This document shows, in pieces, positions 19,166-27,944 of a stretch of DNA of 64,000 nucleotides. Each line of letters starts with the position of its first letter. Positions within the stretch are counted from its first letter, which is position 1. The DNA is taken from assembly GCF_013001025.1 (NCBI RefSeq), contig NZ_CP053021.1, positions 1,240,001 to 1,304,000 of the forward strand. The letters are read 5' to 3'. The position numbers and the translations under genes are program-made. The notes under the pieces were generated by a model that worked only from the letters and a program-made list of their open reading frames with translations, made no database searches and was not told the origin of the DNA. This DNA is from Sphingobium yanoikuyae. GTDB taxonomy: Bacteria; Pseudomonadota; Alphaproteobacteria; Sphingomonadales; Sphingomonadaceae.

Positions 19166-21211
19166 ATGAAGGGAAGAGTGTCGACGGCCGTGGCGATCCT
19201 GGCCCTGGCAAGCGGGCTGGTCGCCTGCGGCGCGGACAGCGCAGCGCCGGGCGGTCCGACCGCCAACTGGTCCAGCTTTGGCGGCGACGACAAGGAGCAG
19301 CACTACAGCGCGCTCGACCAGATCAGCGCCGACAATGTCGGCAAGCTCGGCCTCGCCTGGTCCTATGACATCGATACCTATGACAGCTATACACAGCCGC
19401 TGGCGATAGATGGCGTCCTCTATTTCGCGGTCGGCCTGTCGGTCGTCCATGCGCTCGACGCCAAGACCGGCAAGCTGCTGTGGCAATATGACCCCGACGT
19501 GGCGAGCCAGCCGGAGGCGAAATGGCGGATGCGCGCCGGCTGGGGCACGCGCGGCATCGCCTATAAGGACGGGCTGATCTATACTGCCACCCGCGAAGGC
19601 CGGCTGATCGCGGTCGACGCCAAGACCGGCAAGCCGCGCTGGTCGGTCCAGACGCTCGACGAGGCGGAAAACGGCTATATCACCGGCCCGCCATGGGTGG
19701 CCGGCGACAAGATCGTGGTCGGCTTTGGCGGCGCGGACTACAGCCCGACTCGCGGCTATGTGACCGCCTATGATGCCAAGACCGGCAAGAAGGCGTGGCG
19801 CTGGTTCGTGGTGCCGGGCGATCCGGCCAAGGGCTTTGAGAACAAGGCGATGGAGGCCGCGGCCAAGACCTGGACCGGCGAATGGTGGAAGTTCGGCGGG
19901 GGCGGCACGGTGTGGCATGCCATGGCCTATGACGCCAAATATGACCGCATCTACCTCGGCACCGGCAATGGCTGGCCGTGGAATCAGAAGATCCGTTCGC
20001 CCGGCGGCGGCGACAATCTTTATCTCGCCTCGATCGTGGCGATCGACGTGAAGACCGGCGAATATGCCTGGCACTATCAGGTGAACCCGGAAAACAGCCA
20101 TGATTTCAACGATGCGATGGATATCGAGCTGGCCGATATCGAGATTGGCGGCAAGATGCGGTCGGTGCTGATGCACGCGCCCAAGAATGGCTTCTTCTAT
20201 GCGCTGGACCGCGAGACCGGGAAGTTCATTTCGGCCGGCGAGTTCGCAAAGCAGAATTGGGCCAAGCGGATCGATCCGGTCACCGGCCGGCCCGAGATCA
20301 ATCCCGAGGCGCAATATCCGAACGGCAAGCCGTTCATGATGTATCCCTTCCCCAATGGCGCGCATGGCGTCCAGGCGATGGCGTTCAGTCCCAAGACGAA
20401 CCTCAGCTACATTCCAGTGATGGAGGGCGGCCGCGTGTTTGTCGATCCGGCCAATGTGAAGGACTGGACCTACAAGCCGGGGATGATGGTCAATACCGGT
20501 CTGGGCGCGCCGCCGGCCAATCTGGTGCCGCCCGCTGCGGTGAGCAAGCTGGTCGCCTTCGACGTCGCCAACAACAAGGTCGCCTGGTCGGTGCCGCAAC
20601 CTGGCGTGTTCAACGGCGGTATCATGGCGACGGGCGGCGGCCTGCTGTTCCAGGGAACGAATGACGGTAATTTCAACGCCTATTCGGCGACCGACGGGCG
20701 CAAGCTCTGGTCCTTCCCTGCGCAGAACGGCATATTGTCCGCGCCGATCAGCTACACGGTCGGCGGCAAGCAATATGTGTCGGTGATCACTGGTTTCCGC
20801 AGCAGCTTCCCCAACGTCCCCAACTGGGATTATCGCCAGCAGCAGCGACGGGTGCTGACCTTCGCGATCGGTGGCACCAAGGCGCTGCCCAAGTTCGAGC
20901 CGGTGGACGAGCCGATCCAGGATGATCCGGCCTTCACCGTCGACGCCGCAAAGGCCAAGGTCGGCGGCGGCATCTACAATAGCAGCTGCGTCATCTGTCA
21001 TGGCGCAGGCATGATGGCGGGCGGCGCCGCGCCGGACCTGCGCAAGTCGGCGGTGCCGCTGGACGCGGAGACGTTCAAGTCGGTGGTGCATGACGGGGCG
21101 CTGATGACACGCGGCATGGGCGCCTTCGAGCAGTTGAGCGATGCCGATCTGGAAGGGCTGCGCCACTATATCCGCCAGCGCGCGCGGGAAACCGCGCCCA
21201 AGGCAAACTGA
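19166..21211 (+). CDS. PQQ-dependent dehydrogenase lipoprotein with C-terminal cytochrome c
   Basis: A 681-residue quinohemoprotein-type dehydrogenase. Residues 1-21 are a lipoprotein signal (SGLVAC, Cys21), then an eight-bladed propeller with repeated DAKTGK tryptophan motifs, then a heme-c domain with CVICH (C608-H612). It should oxidise an alcohol or aldehyde in the periplasm, passing electrons to a cytochrome. The active-site aspartate region HDFND is present. The adjacent Cys-Cys pair typical of many PQQ alcohol dehydrogenases is absent. No pqq synthesis genes are in the window. It is followed by a hairpin, so it is probably a single-gene unit. Confidence 0.92.
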   Translation: MKGRVSTAVAILALASGLVACGADSAAPGGPTANWSSFGGDDKEQHYSALDQISADNVGKLGLAWSYDIDTYDSYTQPLAIDGVLYFAVGLSVVHALDAKTGKLLWQYDPDVASQPEAKWRMRAGWGTRGIAYKDGLIYTATREGRLIAVDAKTGKPRWSVQTLDEAENGYITGPPWVAGDKIVVGFGGADYSPTRGYVTAYDAKTGKKAWRWFVVPGDPAKGFENKAMEAAAKTWTGEWWKFGGGGTVWHAMAYDAKYDRIYLGTGNGWPWNQKIRSPGGGDNLYLASIVAIDVKTGEYAWHYQVNPENSHDFNDAMDIELADIEIGGKMRSVLMHAPKNGFFYALDRETGKFISAGEFAKQNWAKRIDPVTGRPEINPEAQYPNGKPFMMYPFPNGAHGVQAMAFSPKTNLSYIPVMEGGRVFVDPANVKDWTYKPGMMVNTGLGAPPANLVPPAAVSKLVAFDVANNKVAWSVPQPGVFNGGIMATGGGLLFQGTNDGNFNAYSATDGRKLWSFPAQNGILSAPISYTVGGKQYVSVITGFRSSFPNVPNWDYRQQQRRVLTFAIGGTKALPKFEPVDEPIQDDPAFTVDAAKAKVGGGIYNSSCVICHGAGMMAGGAAPDLRKSAVPLDAETFKSVVHDGALMTRGMGAFEQLSDADLEGLRHYIRQRARETAPKAN

Positions 21212-21251
21212 CCTCCCATGGCATCCGTCCCCTTGTGGCGGATGCTGCTTC

Positions 21252-21281
21252 GCCTCGCCTCCTTTCATCGGGAGGCGGGGC
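21252..21281 (+). terminator. hairpin downstream of the first PQQ dehydrogenase
   Basis: An 11-base stem with one G-T pair (core CGCCTCC / GGAGGCG) and an 8-base loop lies 41 bases after the stop at 21211, followed by TCCTTGTCT. It is a plausible intrinsic terminator without a strong T-tract. Confidence 0.5.
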
Positions 21282-21329
21282 TCCTTGTCTGCGCCGAGCG
21301 GGGGCTTGCACAAAGTCCAGCCGTGAGGC

Positions 21330-21365
21330 ATCAAATTTGCACGTTCATGCAATTGCGCTATGATC
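21330..21365. promoter_or_regulatory. two island motif copies upstream of TetR gene
   Basis: On the minus strand two half-conserved copies lie in tandem: TCATAGCGCAATTGCATG (21347-21364) and GAACGTGCAAATTTGATG (21329-21346). Together they also make a TTGCA-6-TGCAA dyad. The TetR gene starts about 50 bases downstream, so autoregulation is likely. Confidence 0.55.
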
Positions 21366-21413
21366 GTCGGTTACGTGCCCCCGCCGGGCGCGCCTCGGGG
21401 AGGATGAGCGAAT

Positions 21414-22151
21414 TTGACGACGGACAAGGACATGGCTGACCTCAAGGAAAATGGCGATCGGCCGCAGACCTATTCCAGTCCGGCGATCATCGAACGCCGT
21501 CGCCGGATATTGGAGGAAACGCGCAAGGTGATCGCCGAACAGGGGATCGCGGCGCTGAGCATGAACGAGATCGGCCAGCGCGCGGGTGTCGCCAAGCGGA
21601 CCCTCTACAACGCCTTCCAGACCCGCGAGCGCATGATCGCCACCGCGATCCAGGAATATTTCGACGAATATGTCAGCCGCATCGTCTATTCGAGCCCGCC
21701 CGGCACGATGCAGCATAATCTTGAACGCATGATTTCGGTCGTCCAGCGGAACCGGAAGATCCGTAATTATATCAAGGCGATCATGGCGCTCTATTTCAGT
21801 TCGGATGTCGACCGCGACATCTGGACCGCTATGCACTCGCCCGCCATCCATCATAACAAGCAGTGGATAGAGGCGCTCGACGCCACGAAGCAACTTCAGC
21901 CCTGGGTGCAGGTCGACAAGCTGGTCGATGATTTGGTGCGCTTCGAATATGCGACCATCAACGACTGGGCGCAGGGCCGCATACCAGATGACGAGGTGAT
22001 CGTCCGGCTGGTCAGCAGCTATCTGTCCTGCCTGCTTGGTTCGCTGAAGGGCGCGGCACGCAAGGAGGTCGAGGCGCTGATCAAGGACATTGCCGAGCGC
22101 GGCATGGACGCGCTGCCGATGTCGCCCAAGACCAAGACGAAAGCGGCTTGA
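21414..22151 (+). CDS. TetR-family regulator, candidate island regulator
   Basis: A 245-residue TetR protein. The DNA-binding domain (about 28-75) reads EETRKVIAEQGIAALSMNEI then AGVAKRTLYNAFQTRERMIATAI; the rest is a helical ligand domain. It starts at TTG 21414 behind GGGGAGG, or at ATG 21432. The promoter region before it and the next promoter both carry copies of the shared island motif, so it is one of two candidates for the protein that binds that motif. The ligand is unknown but is probably a CoA ester or other intermediate. Confidence 0.86.
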   Translation: MTTDKDMADLKENGDRPQTYSSPAIIERRRRILEETRKVIAEQGIAALSMNEIGQRAGVAKRTLYNAFQTRERMIATAIQEYFDEYVSRIVYSSPPGTMQHNLERMISVVQRNRKIRNYIKAIMALYFSSDVDRDIWTAMHSPAIHHNKQWIEALDATKQLQPWVQVDKLVDDLVRFEYATINDWAQGRIPDDEVIVRLVSSYLSCLLGSLKGAARKEVEALIKDIAERGMDALPMSPKTKTKAA

Positions 22152-22157
22152 ATCTGC

Positions 22158-22189
22158 GCCGTGATGCAAATTTCCTTGCATCATGGTGC
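22158..22189. promoter_or_regulatory. perfect 8-base inverted repeat with island motifs on both strands
   Basis: TGATGCAA (22162-22169) and TTGCATCA (22176-22183) form a perfect dyad around ATTTCC. Each arm is the core of the shared island motif, one per strand (CGTGATGCAA and CCATGATGCAA). It sits between the TetR stop and the enoyl-CoA hydratase start and looks like a full TetR-type operator. Confidence 0.65.
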
Positions 22190-22245
22190 GCGCCTCGTCT
22201 AGGCATGCCCCAGGCCCGACATGGGCATCAGCATGGGAGAGTGAG

Positions 22246-23067
22246 ATGAGCGCGCCGAGCGAAGACCCCGAACTGTTGTTCGAGCAGCGCGCGGATGGCG
22301 TGGCTGTCATCACCCTCAACCGGCCGCGCGCGAAGAACACCGTCTCCTTCACCATGTGGGAGCAGTTTTCGGCCGCGTTGGACCGGCTGGAAAATGCGAC
22401 GCCGGCGCGGATGCTGATATTGTGTGGGGCGGAAGGCTATTTCAGCAATGGCGGCGACGTGAAGCTGCCGCCGGCGCGGGGCGAGGGGGCGTTGCGACTC
22501 GCCGCTCGGCTGGAGATGGGGCAGCGGATCATCCGCCGGCTGCGCGCGCTGCCGATCCCGACCGTGGCGGCGGTGGAGGGCGGCGCCTTCGGCGTTTCCT
22601 GGAGCCTGGCGATGGCCTGCGACATGATCTTCGCTGCCGACAATGCGCGGTTCGGTGCGCCATTCCTGGATTTCGGGTTGGTGCCCGATGGCGGGGCGGC
22701 TTGGTTCCTGACCCGGCAATTGGGGCGGGCACGCGCGGCCGAGATCATCTTTTCGGGGCGGACGCTGGAGGTAGCCGAGGCATTGAGCCTAGGGCTGGTC
22801 AGCCGGCTGGTGCCGCCGGGCGAGGCGGTCGCGCAGGCGCTGGCGCTGGGCGCGACGATTGGCGGCGGCAACGCCCATGCGGTCGAACTGACCAAGCGGC
22901 TGCTGGATCAGGCGGAAAGCGGCGACCTGTCGGCCAATCATGCGCTGGAACTGGTCTATTGCCATACCTGCCAGGCGGGGGAGGAGGTGCCCCGCGCCCG
23001 CGAGGCGTTCAAGGCACGCGCAGCGGCGAAGGCTGCCGCGAAGGGCGCAACTGGGGCGAAGGAATAA
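22246..23067 (+). CDS. enoyl-CoA hydratase/isomerase family protein
   Basis: A 273-residue crotonase-fold protein. Oxyanion segments are GYFSNGGD and GGAFGVSWSLAMA; the later loop reads FLDFGLVPDGGAAW, with PDGG as in PaaG-like isomerases rather than the PExxxG of classical hydratases. An alanine/lysine-rich tail ends the protein. It may isomerise or hydrate an unsaturated acyl-CoA. The ATG at 22246 follows GGGAGAGTGAG. It is 3 bases from the next gene, forming a two-gene unit. Confidence 0.84.
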   Translation: MSAPSEDPELLFEQRADGVAVITLNRPRAKNTVSFTMWEQFSAALDRLENATPARMLILCGAEGYFSNGGDVKLPPARGEGALRLAARLEMGQRIIRRLRALPIPTVAAVEGGAFGVSWSLAMACDMIFAADNARFGAPFLDFGLVPDGGAAWFLTRQLGRARAAEIIFSGRTLEVAEALSLGLVSRLVPPGEAVAQALALGATIGGGNAHAVELTKRLLDQAESGDLSANHALELVYCHTCQAGEEVPRAREAFKARAAAKAAAKGATGAKE

Positions 23068-23070
23068 GTC

Positions 23071-23712
23071 ATGCAGTTCGACATGCGCAGCCTGCCGATG
23101 GCGACCCGCTACAAGATCGTCAATTCGACCATCACCCCGCGCCCGATCGCCTGGATCACCACCCGGTCCGAAGCGGGCGTGGTCAATGCCGCGCCCTACA
23201 GCTTCTTCAACTGCGTCGGCACGGAGCCGCCGTTGGTAGCGCTGGGCCTGCTCAAGGAGCCGGTATCGCGCGGCCTGAAGAACACGGCTGCCAACATCGT
23301 CGCCACTGGCGAGTTCGTCGTGAACCTGGTGTGCGAGGATGATGCCGAGAAGATGAACCATTGCAGCGTCGATGCGCCGGCCGATGTCAGCGAGATCGAC
23401 TATGCCGGGATCGAGACCGCGCCGTCGGTGCTGGTCGCACCGCCGCTGATCGCCAGCAGCCCGGTCAGCTTCGAATGCCGGAAGGTCGCGGCGATGGACA
23501 TCGGCACGATGCAGACGGTGATCATCGGCGAGATCGTGATGGCGCATATCCGCGACGAGTTCATCACCGATCGCGAGCGGGTCTATTTCGACACGCCGGC
23601 GATGAAATTGATCGGCCGCACCCATGGCAGTGGCTGGTATGTGCGCAACGGCGACAGTTTCCAGATGGACCGGCCACGCTATGATCCGGCACGGCTGACG
23701 GGCAAGGAATGA
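23071..23712 (+). CDS. flavin reductase-like (FMN-binding split barrel) protein
   Basis: A 213-residue protein of the flavin reductase domain family. The N-terminal ITPRPIAWITTRSEAGVVNAAPYSFFN pattern is the usual flavin-binding start, and a GEIVMAHI segment occurs later. It could supply reduced flavin to an oxygenase or act as a flavin enzyme. It follows the enoyl-CoA hydratase by 3 bases. A role as FMN reductase for the LLM-class protein at 26290 is possible but not shown. Confidence 0.82.
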   Translation: MQFDMRSLPMATRYKIVNSTITPRPIAWITTRSEAGVVNAAPYSFFNCVGTEPPLVALGLLKEPVSRGLKNTAANIVATGEFVVNLVCEDDAEKMNHCSVDAPADVSEIDYAGIETAPSVLVAPPLIASSPVSFECRKVAAMDIGTMQTVIIGEIVMAHIRDEFITDRERVYFDTPAMKLIGRTHGSGWYVRNGDSFQMDRPRYDPARLTGKE

Positions 23713-23720
23713 ATTTGAAC

Positions 23721-23740
23721 CCATAGTGCAATATTACTTG
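23721..23740 (+). promoter_or_regulatory. island operator motif before the CaiB/LLM operon
   Basis: CCATAGTGCAATATTACTTG is the best example of the shared motif. The copy at 54161-54182 on the other strand agrees with it at all but a few bases over 20 positions. It lies in the 141-base gap before the double-CaiB gene. Confidence 0.68.
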
Positions 23741-23853
23741 CGCTGCCGGGAAAAAGCGTGTCTGTTTCAACGGAAAGGTCGGAGGCGCGATTCCGCGGAC
23801 TACCGGCCAGATCCGAACAAGAGGCGGCGCAGACCGCCAAACAGGAGTGCGTG

Positions 23854-26253
23854 ATGCCCGGCCCTCTGGACCATCTTGTCGTTATCGAGCTGTCGACCGA
23901 AATGCCGGTCGCGATCGCGGGCATGCTGCTCGCCGACCATGGCGCGGACGTGCTGAAGGTCGAGCCCAGGGGCGGCGCCTATTTCGCCCATGAGCTGACC
24001 CGCAAGAGCTGGGACCGGTCCAAACGCAGTGTCGAGCTAGACGTGGCCGATGCGGACGACCGGGCAGCGCTGCGCGGACTGCTCGGCGGAGCGGACATCT
24101 TCATCCATGCACTGGAGGAGGGAGAAGCGAAGGCGCTTGGCCTGGACGGTGAGAGCCTGGCGCGCGACTATCCGGAACTGATCGTGTCGGCGCTGACCGC
24201 CTATGGCGCGGACACGCCCTTTGCCGACCGGCCGCGCGGCGAGGGGCTGGCGGCCGCGCTGCTGGGCACGATGATCGACAAGTCCAGCCCGTTCCGCGAA
24301 GGGCCGGTCTATCTGGGGCATCCCGCGCTTCATTATGGTCAGGCGTTTCTGGGCGTGATCGGCGCGCTGACGGCGATCCGTGCGCGACGATCGAGCGGCA
24401 AGGGGCAGAAGGTCGAATCCTCGCTGCTCGACGCGATGCTGGCCCAGTCTCCGATGAACAATTGGTGGCAGGAAGACGGTATTTCCTACATCAAGGCAGG
24501 GGATTCCGGCGCGGTCGACCGCTTTGGCCGGACCCGGCTGGTGACCGGCATGTTCGAATGCGGCGACGGCCTGTTCCTGCAGATCCATACCGGCGGCCAG
24601 GGCGGTTTCAAGGCGGCGATGGACCAGCTGGGCTTTGGCGACCGGGTCTCGGTGGTCAAGGGCGCGGCGGAAATGTCGGTACCGCTGAGCGATGACGAAT
24701 ATCATATCGCCCGCGTCGAGATTTTCGATGCGTTCAAGGCGCGGCCGCGCGCCGAATGGATCGCGCTGTTCCAGGCGGCCGATGTGGCGGCTCTGCCGGT
24801 GCTGGAACCGGCCGAAGTGCTGCTGGACGAGCAGGTGGAGTTTGTCGGGCAGCGGATTGCGCTGCCGGACGCGGAATTCGGCACCATCTATCAGGCCGCA
24901 CCGGCCGTGCGGTTCGATCGCACGCCCTGCGCCGCGCCGCGCCCGGCGCCGGCGATCGGCGCAGACAATGGCGCGCTCGCCCATCTGATCGCGCGCAAGC
25001 GGGGCGAACTGGCGGCGGCGGGCAAGCCGCTCGACCGGCCGCTCGAAGGCATCAAGGTGGTGGACTTCTCCTCCTTCTTCGCGGTGGGCTTTGGCGGACG
25101 GCTGCTGTCGGACCTGGGCGCCGACGTCATCAAGGTGGAGACGCCCGACGGCGACCAGATGCGGCCGCTGCCCGACTGTTTCGACGCGGCACAGCGCGGG
25201 AAGCGCGACATCGTGTTGAACCTGAAGCAGCCCGAGGCGCTGGAAGCGGCGCTGAAGCTGGTGGCTGAGGCCGATGTCGTCACCCATAATCTGCGCCCCG
25301 GCAAGGCCGACAAGCTGGGCATCGGCTATGAGGCGCTGTCGAAGATCAATCCGCGCCTGCTCTATGTCTATCTGCCCGGCTATGGCTCCAAGGGGCCAAA
25401 GTCGCTGCTCAAGAGCTTCGCGCCCTTGGTGTCGGGCTGGACCGGCCTGCTTTACGAAGGGGGCGGCGCGGGCAATCCGCCGACCCGGTCGGTGTTCGGC
25501 AATGAGGATTATAATAACGGCTTCCTGGGTGCGGCGGGCATATTGATGGGGCTGGAGCGGCGCGCGATCAGCGGCGTCGGCGACTATATGGAGATACCCC
25601 AGCTCCATTCGAGTCTGTGGACCACGTCCGAGCATTTCCTGGATGCCGACAAGCAGGTCGTCTATGGCTTCCGCCTCGACAAGGATCAGGCGGGCTATAG
25701 TGCGCTCGACCGGCTCTATCGCACCAGCGACGGCTGGATCTGCATAGCTTGCCGGCAGGACGGGCGCTTCGCGGCGCTGGCGCAGGCGGTCGGTCAGGCC
25801 GGGCTAGTCGACGATCCGCGCTTTGCTTCGCCAAAGGAACGGTCGCTGCATGACGCGGCGCTGCTCGCGGCGCTGGAGCCCTGGTTTGTCGACAAGACGA
25901 GCGCGGAGGCCTTCGCCCTGCTCGATGCGGCGGGTGTACCGTGCGAGATACCGGCGGCGAAAAGCTGGGTGCGCGAGGCGCTGTGGCAGGACTGGGCAAT
26001 GGCCAGCAATCGGGTGATCGAGAATTTCGATTCCATGTATGGCCATGTCCGCCAGTTCGGCAGCTTCATCCATCTGAGCGATACGCCGGGCCATGCGCGC
26101 AAGTCCGCGCCGCGGCTGGGCGAGCATACGCGGCAGATATTGGCCGAGATCGGCTATGCGCCGGACGCGATCGACGCGCTGATCGACAGCGGCAAGGCGA
26201 TGCAGGCGGCGGACGTGACCGGCCGTATCCAGTCGCGCGTCTCGGCCGCCTGA
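23854..26253 (+). CDS. two-domain CaiB/BaiF (family III) CoA-transferase
   Basis: A 799-residue fusion of two family III CoA-transferase domains (about 1-390 and 400-799). The N-terminal half begins DHLVVIELSTEMPVAIAGMLLADHGADVLKVEP and the second restarts at LEGIKVVDFSSFFAVGFGGRLLSDLGADVIKVE. The catalytic Asp is seen in the second half (GNEDYNNG), but the matching place in the first half reads ALHYG, so the N-terminal half may be inactive and structural. The ATG at 23854 follows AGGAG; an upstream in-frame codon is unlikely. It should move CoA between carboxylic acids and heads a four-gene operon. Confidence 0.9.
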   Translation: MPGPLDHLVVIELSTEMPVAIAGMLLADHGADVLKVEPRGGAYFAHELTRKSWDRSKRSVELDVADADDRAALRGLLGGADIFIHALEEGEAKALGLDGESLARDYPELIVSALTAYGADTPFADRPRGEGLAAALLGTMIDKSSPFREGPVYLGHPALHYGQAFLGVIGALTAIRARRSSGKGQKVESSLLDAMLAQSPMNNWWQEDGISYIKAGDSGAVDRFGRTRLVTGMFECGDGLFLQIHTGGQGGFKAAMDQLGFGDRVSVVKGAAEMSVPLSDDEYHIARVEIFDAFKARPRAEWIALFQAADVAALPVLEPAEVLLDEQVEFVGQRIALPDAEFGTIYQAAPAVRFDRTPCAAPRPAPAIGADNGALAHLIARKRGELAAAGKPLDRPLEGIKVVDFSSFFAVGFGGRLLSDLGADVIKVETPDGDQMRPLPDCFDAAQRGKRDIVLNLKQPEALEAALKLVAEADVVTHNLRPGKADKLGIGYEALSKINPRLLYVYLPGYGSKGPKSLLKSFAPLVSGWTGLLYEGGGAGNPPTRSVFGNEDYNNGFLGAAGILMGLERRAISGVGDYMEIPQLHSSLWTTSEHFLDADKQVVYGFRLDKDQAGYSALDRLYRTSDGWICIACRQDGRFAALAQAVGQAGLVDDPRFASPKERSLHDAALLAALEPWFVDKTSAEAFALLDAAGVPCEIPAAKSWVREALWQDWAMASNRVIENFDSMYGHVRQFGSFIHLSDTPGHARKSAPRLGEHTRQILAEIGYAPDAIDALIDSGKAMQAADVTGRIQSRVSAA

Positions 26254-26289
26254 ACCAACAACAGATAATCGGGAAGAGGAACCCAAAGG

Positions 26290-27297
26290 GTGCAGTTGAA
26301 CCTTCGTTACGACATGAACCGGCCGGATTTCGGCGCGCCGCATCCCGTGCTCTACCGCACTGCGATCAAGCAGGCGCAATGGGCCGACAAGCTGGGATTC
26401 ACGCAGGTGTTCCTGGCCGAGCATCATGGTGCGGAGGGCGGCTATTGCCCGTCCTCCATGGTGCAGGCGGCGTCGATCCTGGGCGCGACGGAGAATATCG
26501 TCGCGCATCTGTCGGCACTGGTCGTCACCATGCACGATCCGCTGCGGCTGGCCGAGGATCTGGCGGTGCTGGACAATATCGCGCCCGGCCGTGTGTGGCT
26601 GACCGCCGGCATGGGCTATCGCCCGCATGAGTTCGAGATGTTCGGCAAGGACATCAGCAAGCGGCTGGCGATCATGAACGAGGCGATGGCCACGCTGAAG
26701 CAGGCCTGGACAGGTGAGCCTTTTGAATTTCGCGAGCGCACCGTGCGGGTGACGCCGGCCCCGGCGAGCCCGGGTGGCCCGAAAATCTACATGGGCGGGT
26801 CGACCGACAAGTCGGCGATCCGCGCGGCCAAGGGTGGCTATCAATATTTCCCCGGCCATCCCGACCTCTTCACCCTCTACAAGGAAGAGCGGGAAAAGGC
26901 CGGCTTCCCGCCGCCCGAGGAACTGCGCAAGCCGGCGGCCAGCTTCCTCTATGTCTCCGACGATCCGGACCGCGACTGGCCGCTGGTGGCGCCGCATGTC
27001 GCCTATGCGACCAACGCCTATGCCGAATGGGCCAAGGAGCGCGGCACCGGCCAGACACGCTACCAGCCCGCCGAGACGATCGAGGGGCTGAAGGCGATGC
27101 CTAACATCAAGGTGCTGACGCCCGACGAATGTTTTGAATATCTGAAAGGATTGGGCCGGGGCACCGCCGTCACCTTCCACGCGCTGCTGGGCGGGCTGGA
27201 CCCCGAAGTGTCGTGGCGCAGCCTGCGCCTGTTCGAGAAGGAAGTGCTGCCGCGCCTGCGTGCCGAGCCGGGCCTGCTGGAAAATCCGGGAGAATGA
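26290..27297 (+). CDS. LLM-class (luciferase-like) oxidoreductase, possibly F420-dependent
   Basis: A 335-residue TIM-barrel protein of the luciferase-like monooxygenase class. Family marks are FLAEHHG near residue 40, an NIAPGRVWLTAGMGYRPHEFEMFG segment and a late GHPDLFT. Such proteins bind FMN or F420; the sequence alone does not separate the two reliably. The presence of F420 synthesis genes in the same island makes F420 credible. GTG 26290 is preceded by GAAGAGGAA. It overlaps the next start by 4 bases (ATGA). Confidence 0.85.
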   Translation: MQLNLRYDMNRPDFGAPHPVLYRTAIKQAQWADKLGFTQVFLAEHHGAEGGYCPSSMVQAASILGATENIVAHLSALVVTMHDPLRLAEDLAVLDNIAPGRVWLTAGMGYRPHEFEMFGKDISKRLAIMNEAMATLKQAWTGEPFEFRERTVRVTPAPASPGGPKIYMGGSTDKSAIRAAKGGYQYFPGHPDLFTLYKEEREKAGFPPPEELRKPAASFLYVSDDPDRDWPLVAPHVAYATNAYAEWAKERGTGQTRYQPAETIEGLKAMPNIKVLTPDECFEYLKGLGRGTAVTFHALLGGLDPEVSWRSLRLFEKEVLPRLRAEPGLLENPGE

Positions 27298-27941
27298 GCA
27301 TGGAAGAACGCAATCGTCGCGGCACGCTGGCCGCCATGCTGGCGCTGCCGATCGGCATGGCCGCGGCTGCCGAAGCATCGGCCGCCGCGCCCAGGGGAAA
27401 GGCAAGCGGCATGGACATGGCCCAGCGGCTGGACATCATCGAGTCCAGGCAGGCGATCACCGAACTCCTCTATGCCTATGCGCGGGCCAATGACCGGGCG
27501 GACGAGGCGCTGCTGCGATCGCTCTTCTGGCCGGAATCGACGCACAAGCATGGCAAGTTCGAGGGCAAGTCGTCCGATTTCGTCGGCTTCGCGTTCAAGA
27601 TCGTGTCGACGCTGAAATATGCCTGCCACCACATCACCAATGTCTCGGTCGATGTGAAGGGGGACAAGGCTTTTTCTGAATGCTATTATTTCGCGCAGCA
27701 TCGGCGCGACCGCAAGGAAGGCGGGGGCGAGGAGGATGTCTTCTTCCAGGGCCGCTATCTCGACGATCTGGAACGGCGAAACGGGGTGTGGAAGATCATC
27801 CGTCGCCGGGGCCTGTCCGACTATACCTCGCCGCCCGAACCGGCGCAGACGTCCTATGCCGACTGGCCGGCGGGACAGCATAGCGAGAAATATCCGAGCG
27901 ACGACTATTACAAGATGCGCCAGCAGTTTCTGGGCAGCTGA
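27294..27941 (+). CDS. exported NTF2/SnoaL-like protein
   Basis: A 215-residue NTF2-like protein with an N-terminal export signal: RRGTLAAMLALPIGMAAAAE (twin-arginine-like, near 8-27) followed by an AAP-rich cleavage region. The fold starts at AQRLDIIESRQAITELLYAYARANDRADEALL and holds the family ESTHKHGKF and HHITNVSV stretches. Catalysis such as dehydration or isomerisation is typical for the superfamily, but the substrate is unknown. The ATG at 27294 overlaps the LLM stop by 4 bases. A signal on a SnoaL-type protein is unusual. Confidence 0.74.
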   Translation: MSMEERNRRGTLAAMLALPIGMAAAAEASAAAPRGKASGMDMAQRLDIIESRQAITELLYAYARANDRADEALLRSLFWPESTHKHGKFEGKSSDFVGFAFKIVSTLKYACHHITNVSVDVKGDKAFSECYYFAQHRRDRKEGGGEEDVFFQGRYLDDLERRNGVWKIIRRRGLSDYTSPPEPAQTSYADWPAGQHSEKYPSDDYYKMRQQFLGS

Positions 27942-27944
27942 TCC

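Noticed and set aside
19073..21352. 759-codon open frame on the minus strand
   Set aside because: Shadow of the PQQ dehydrogenase at 19166; composition is rich in His, Arg and Gly and matches no family.
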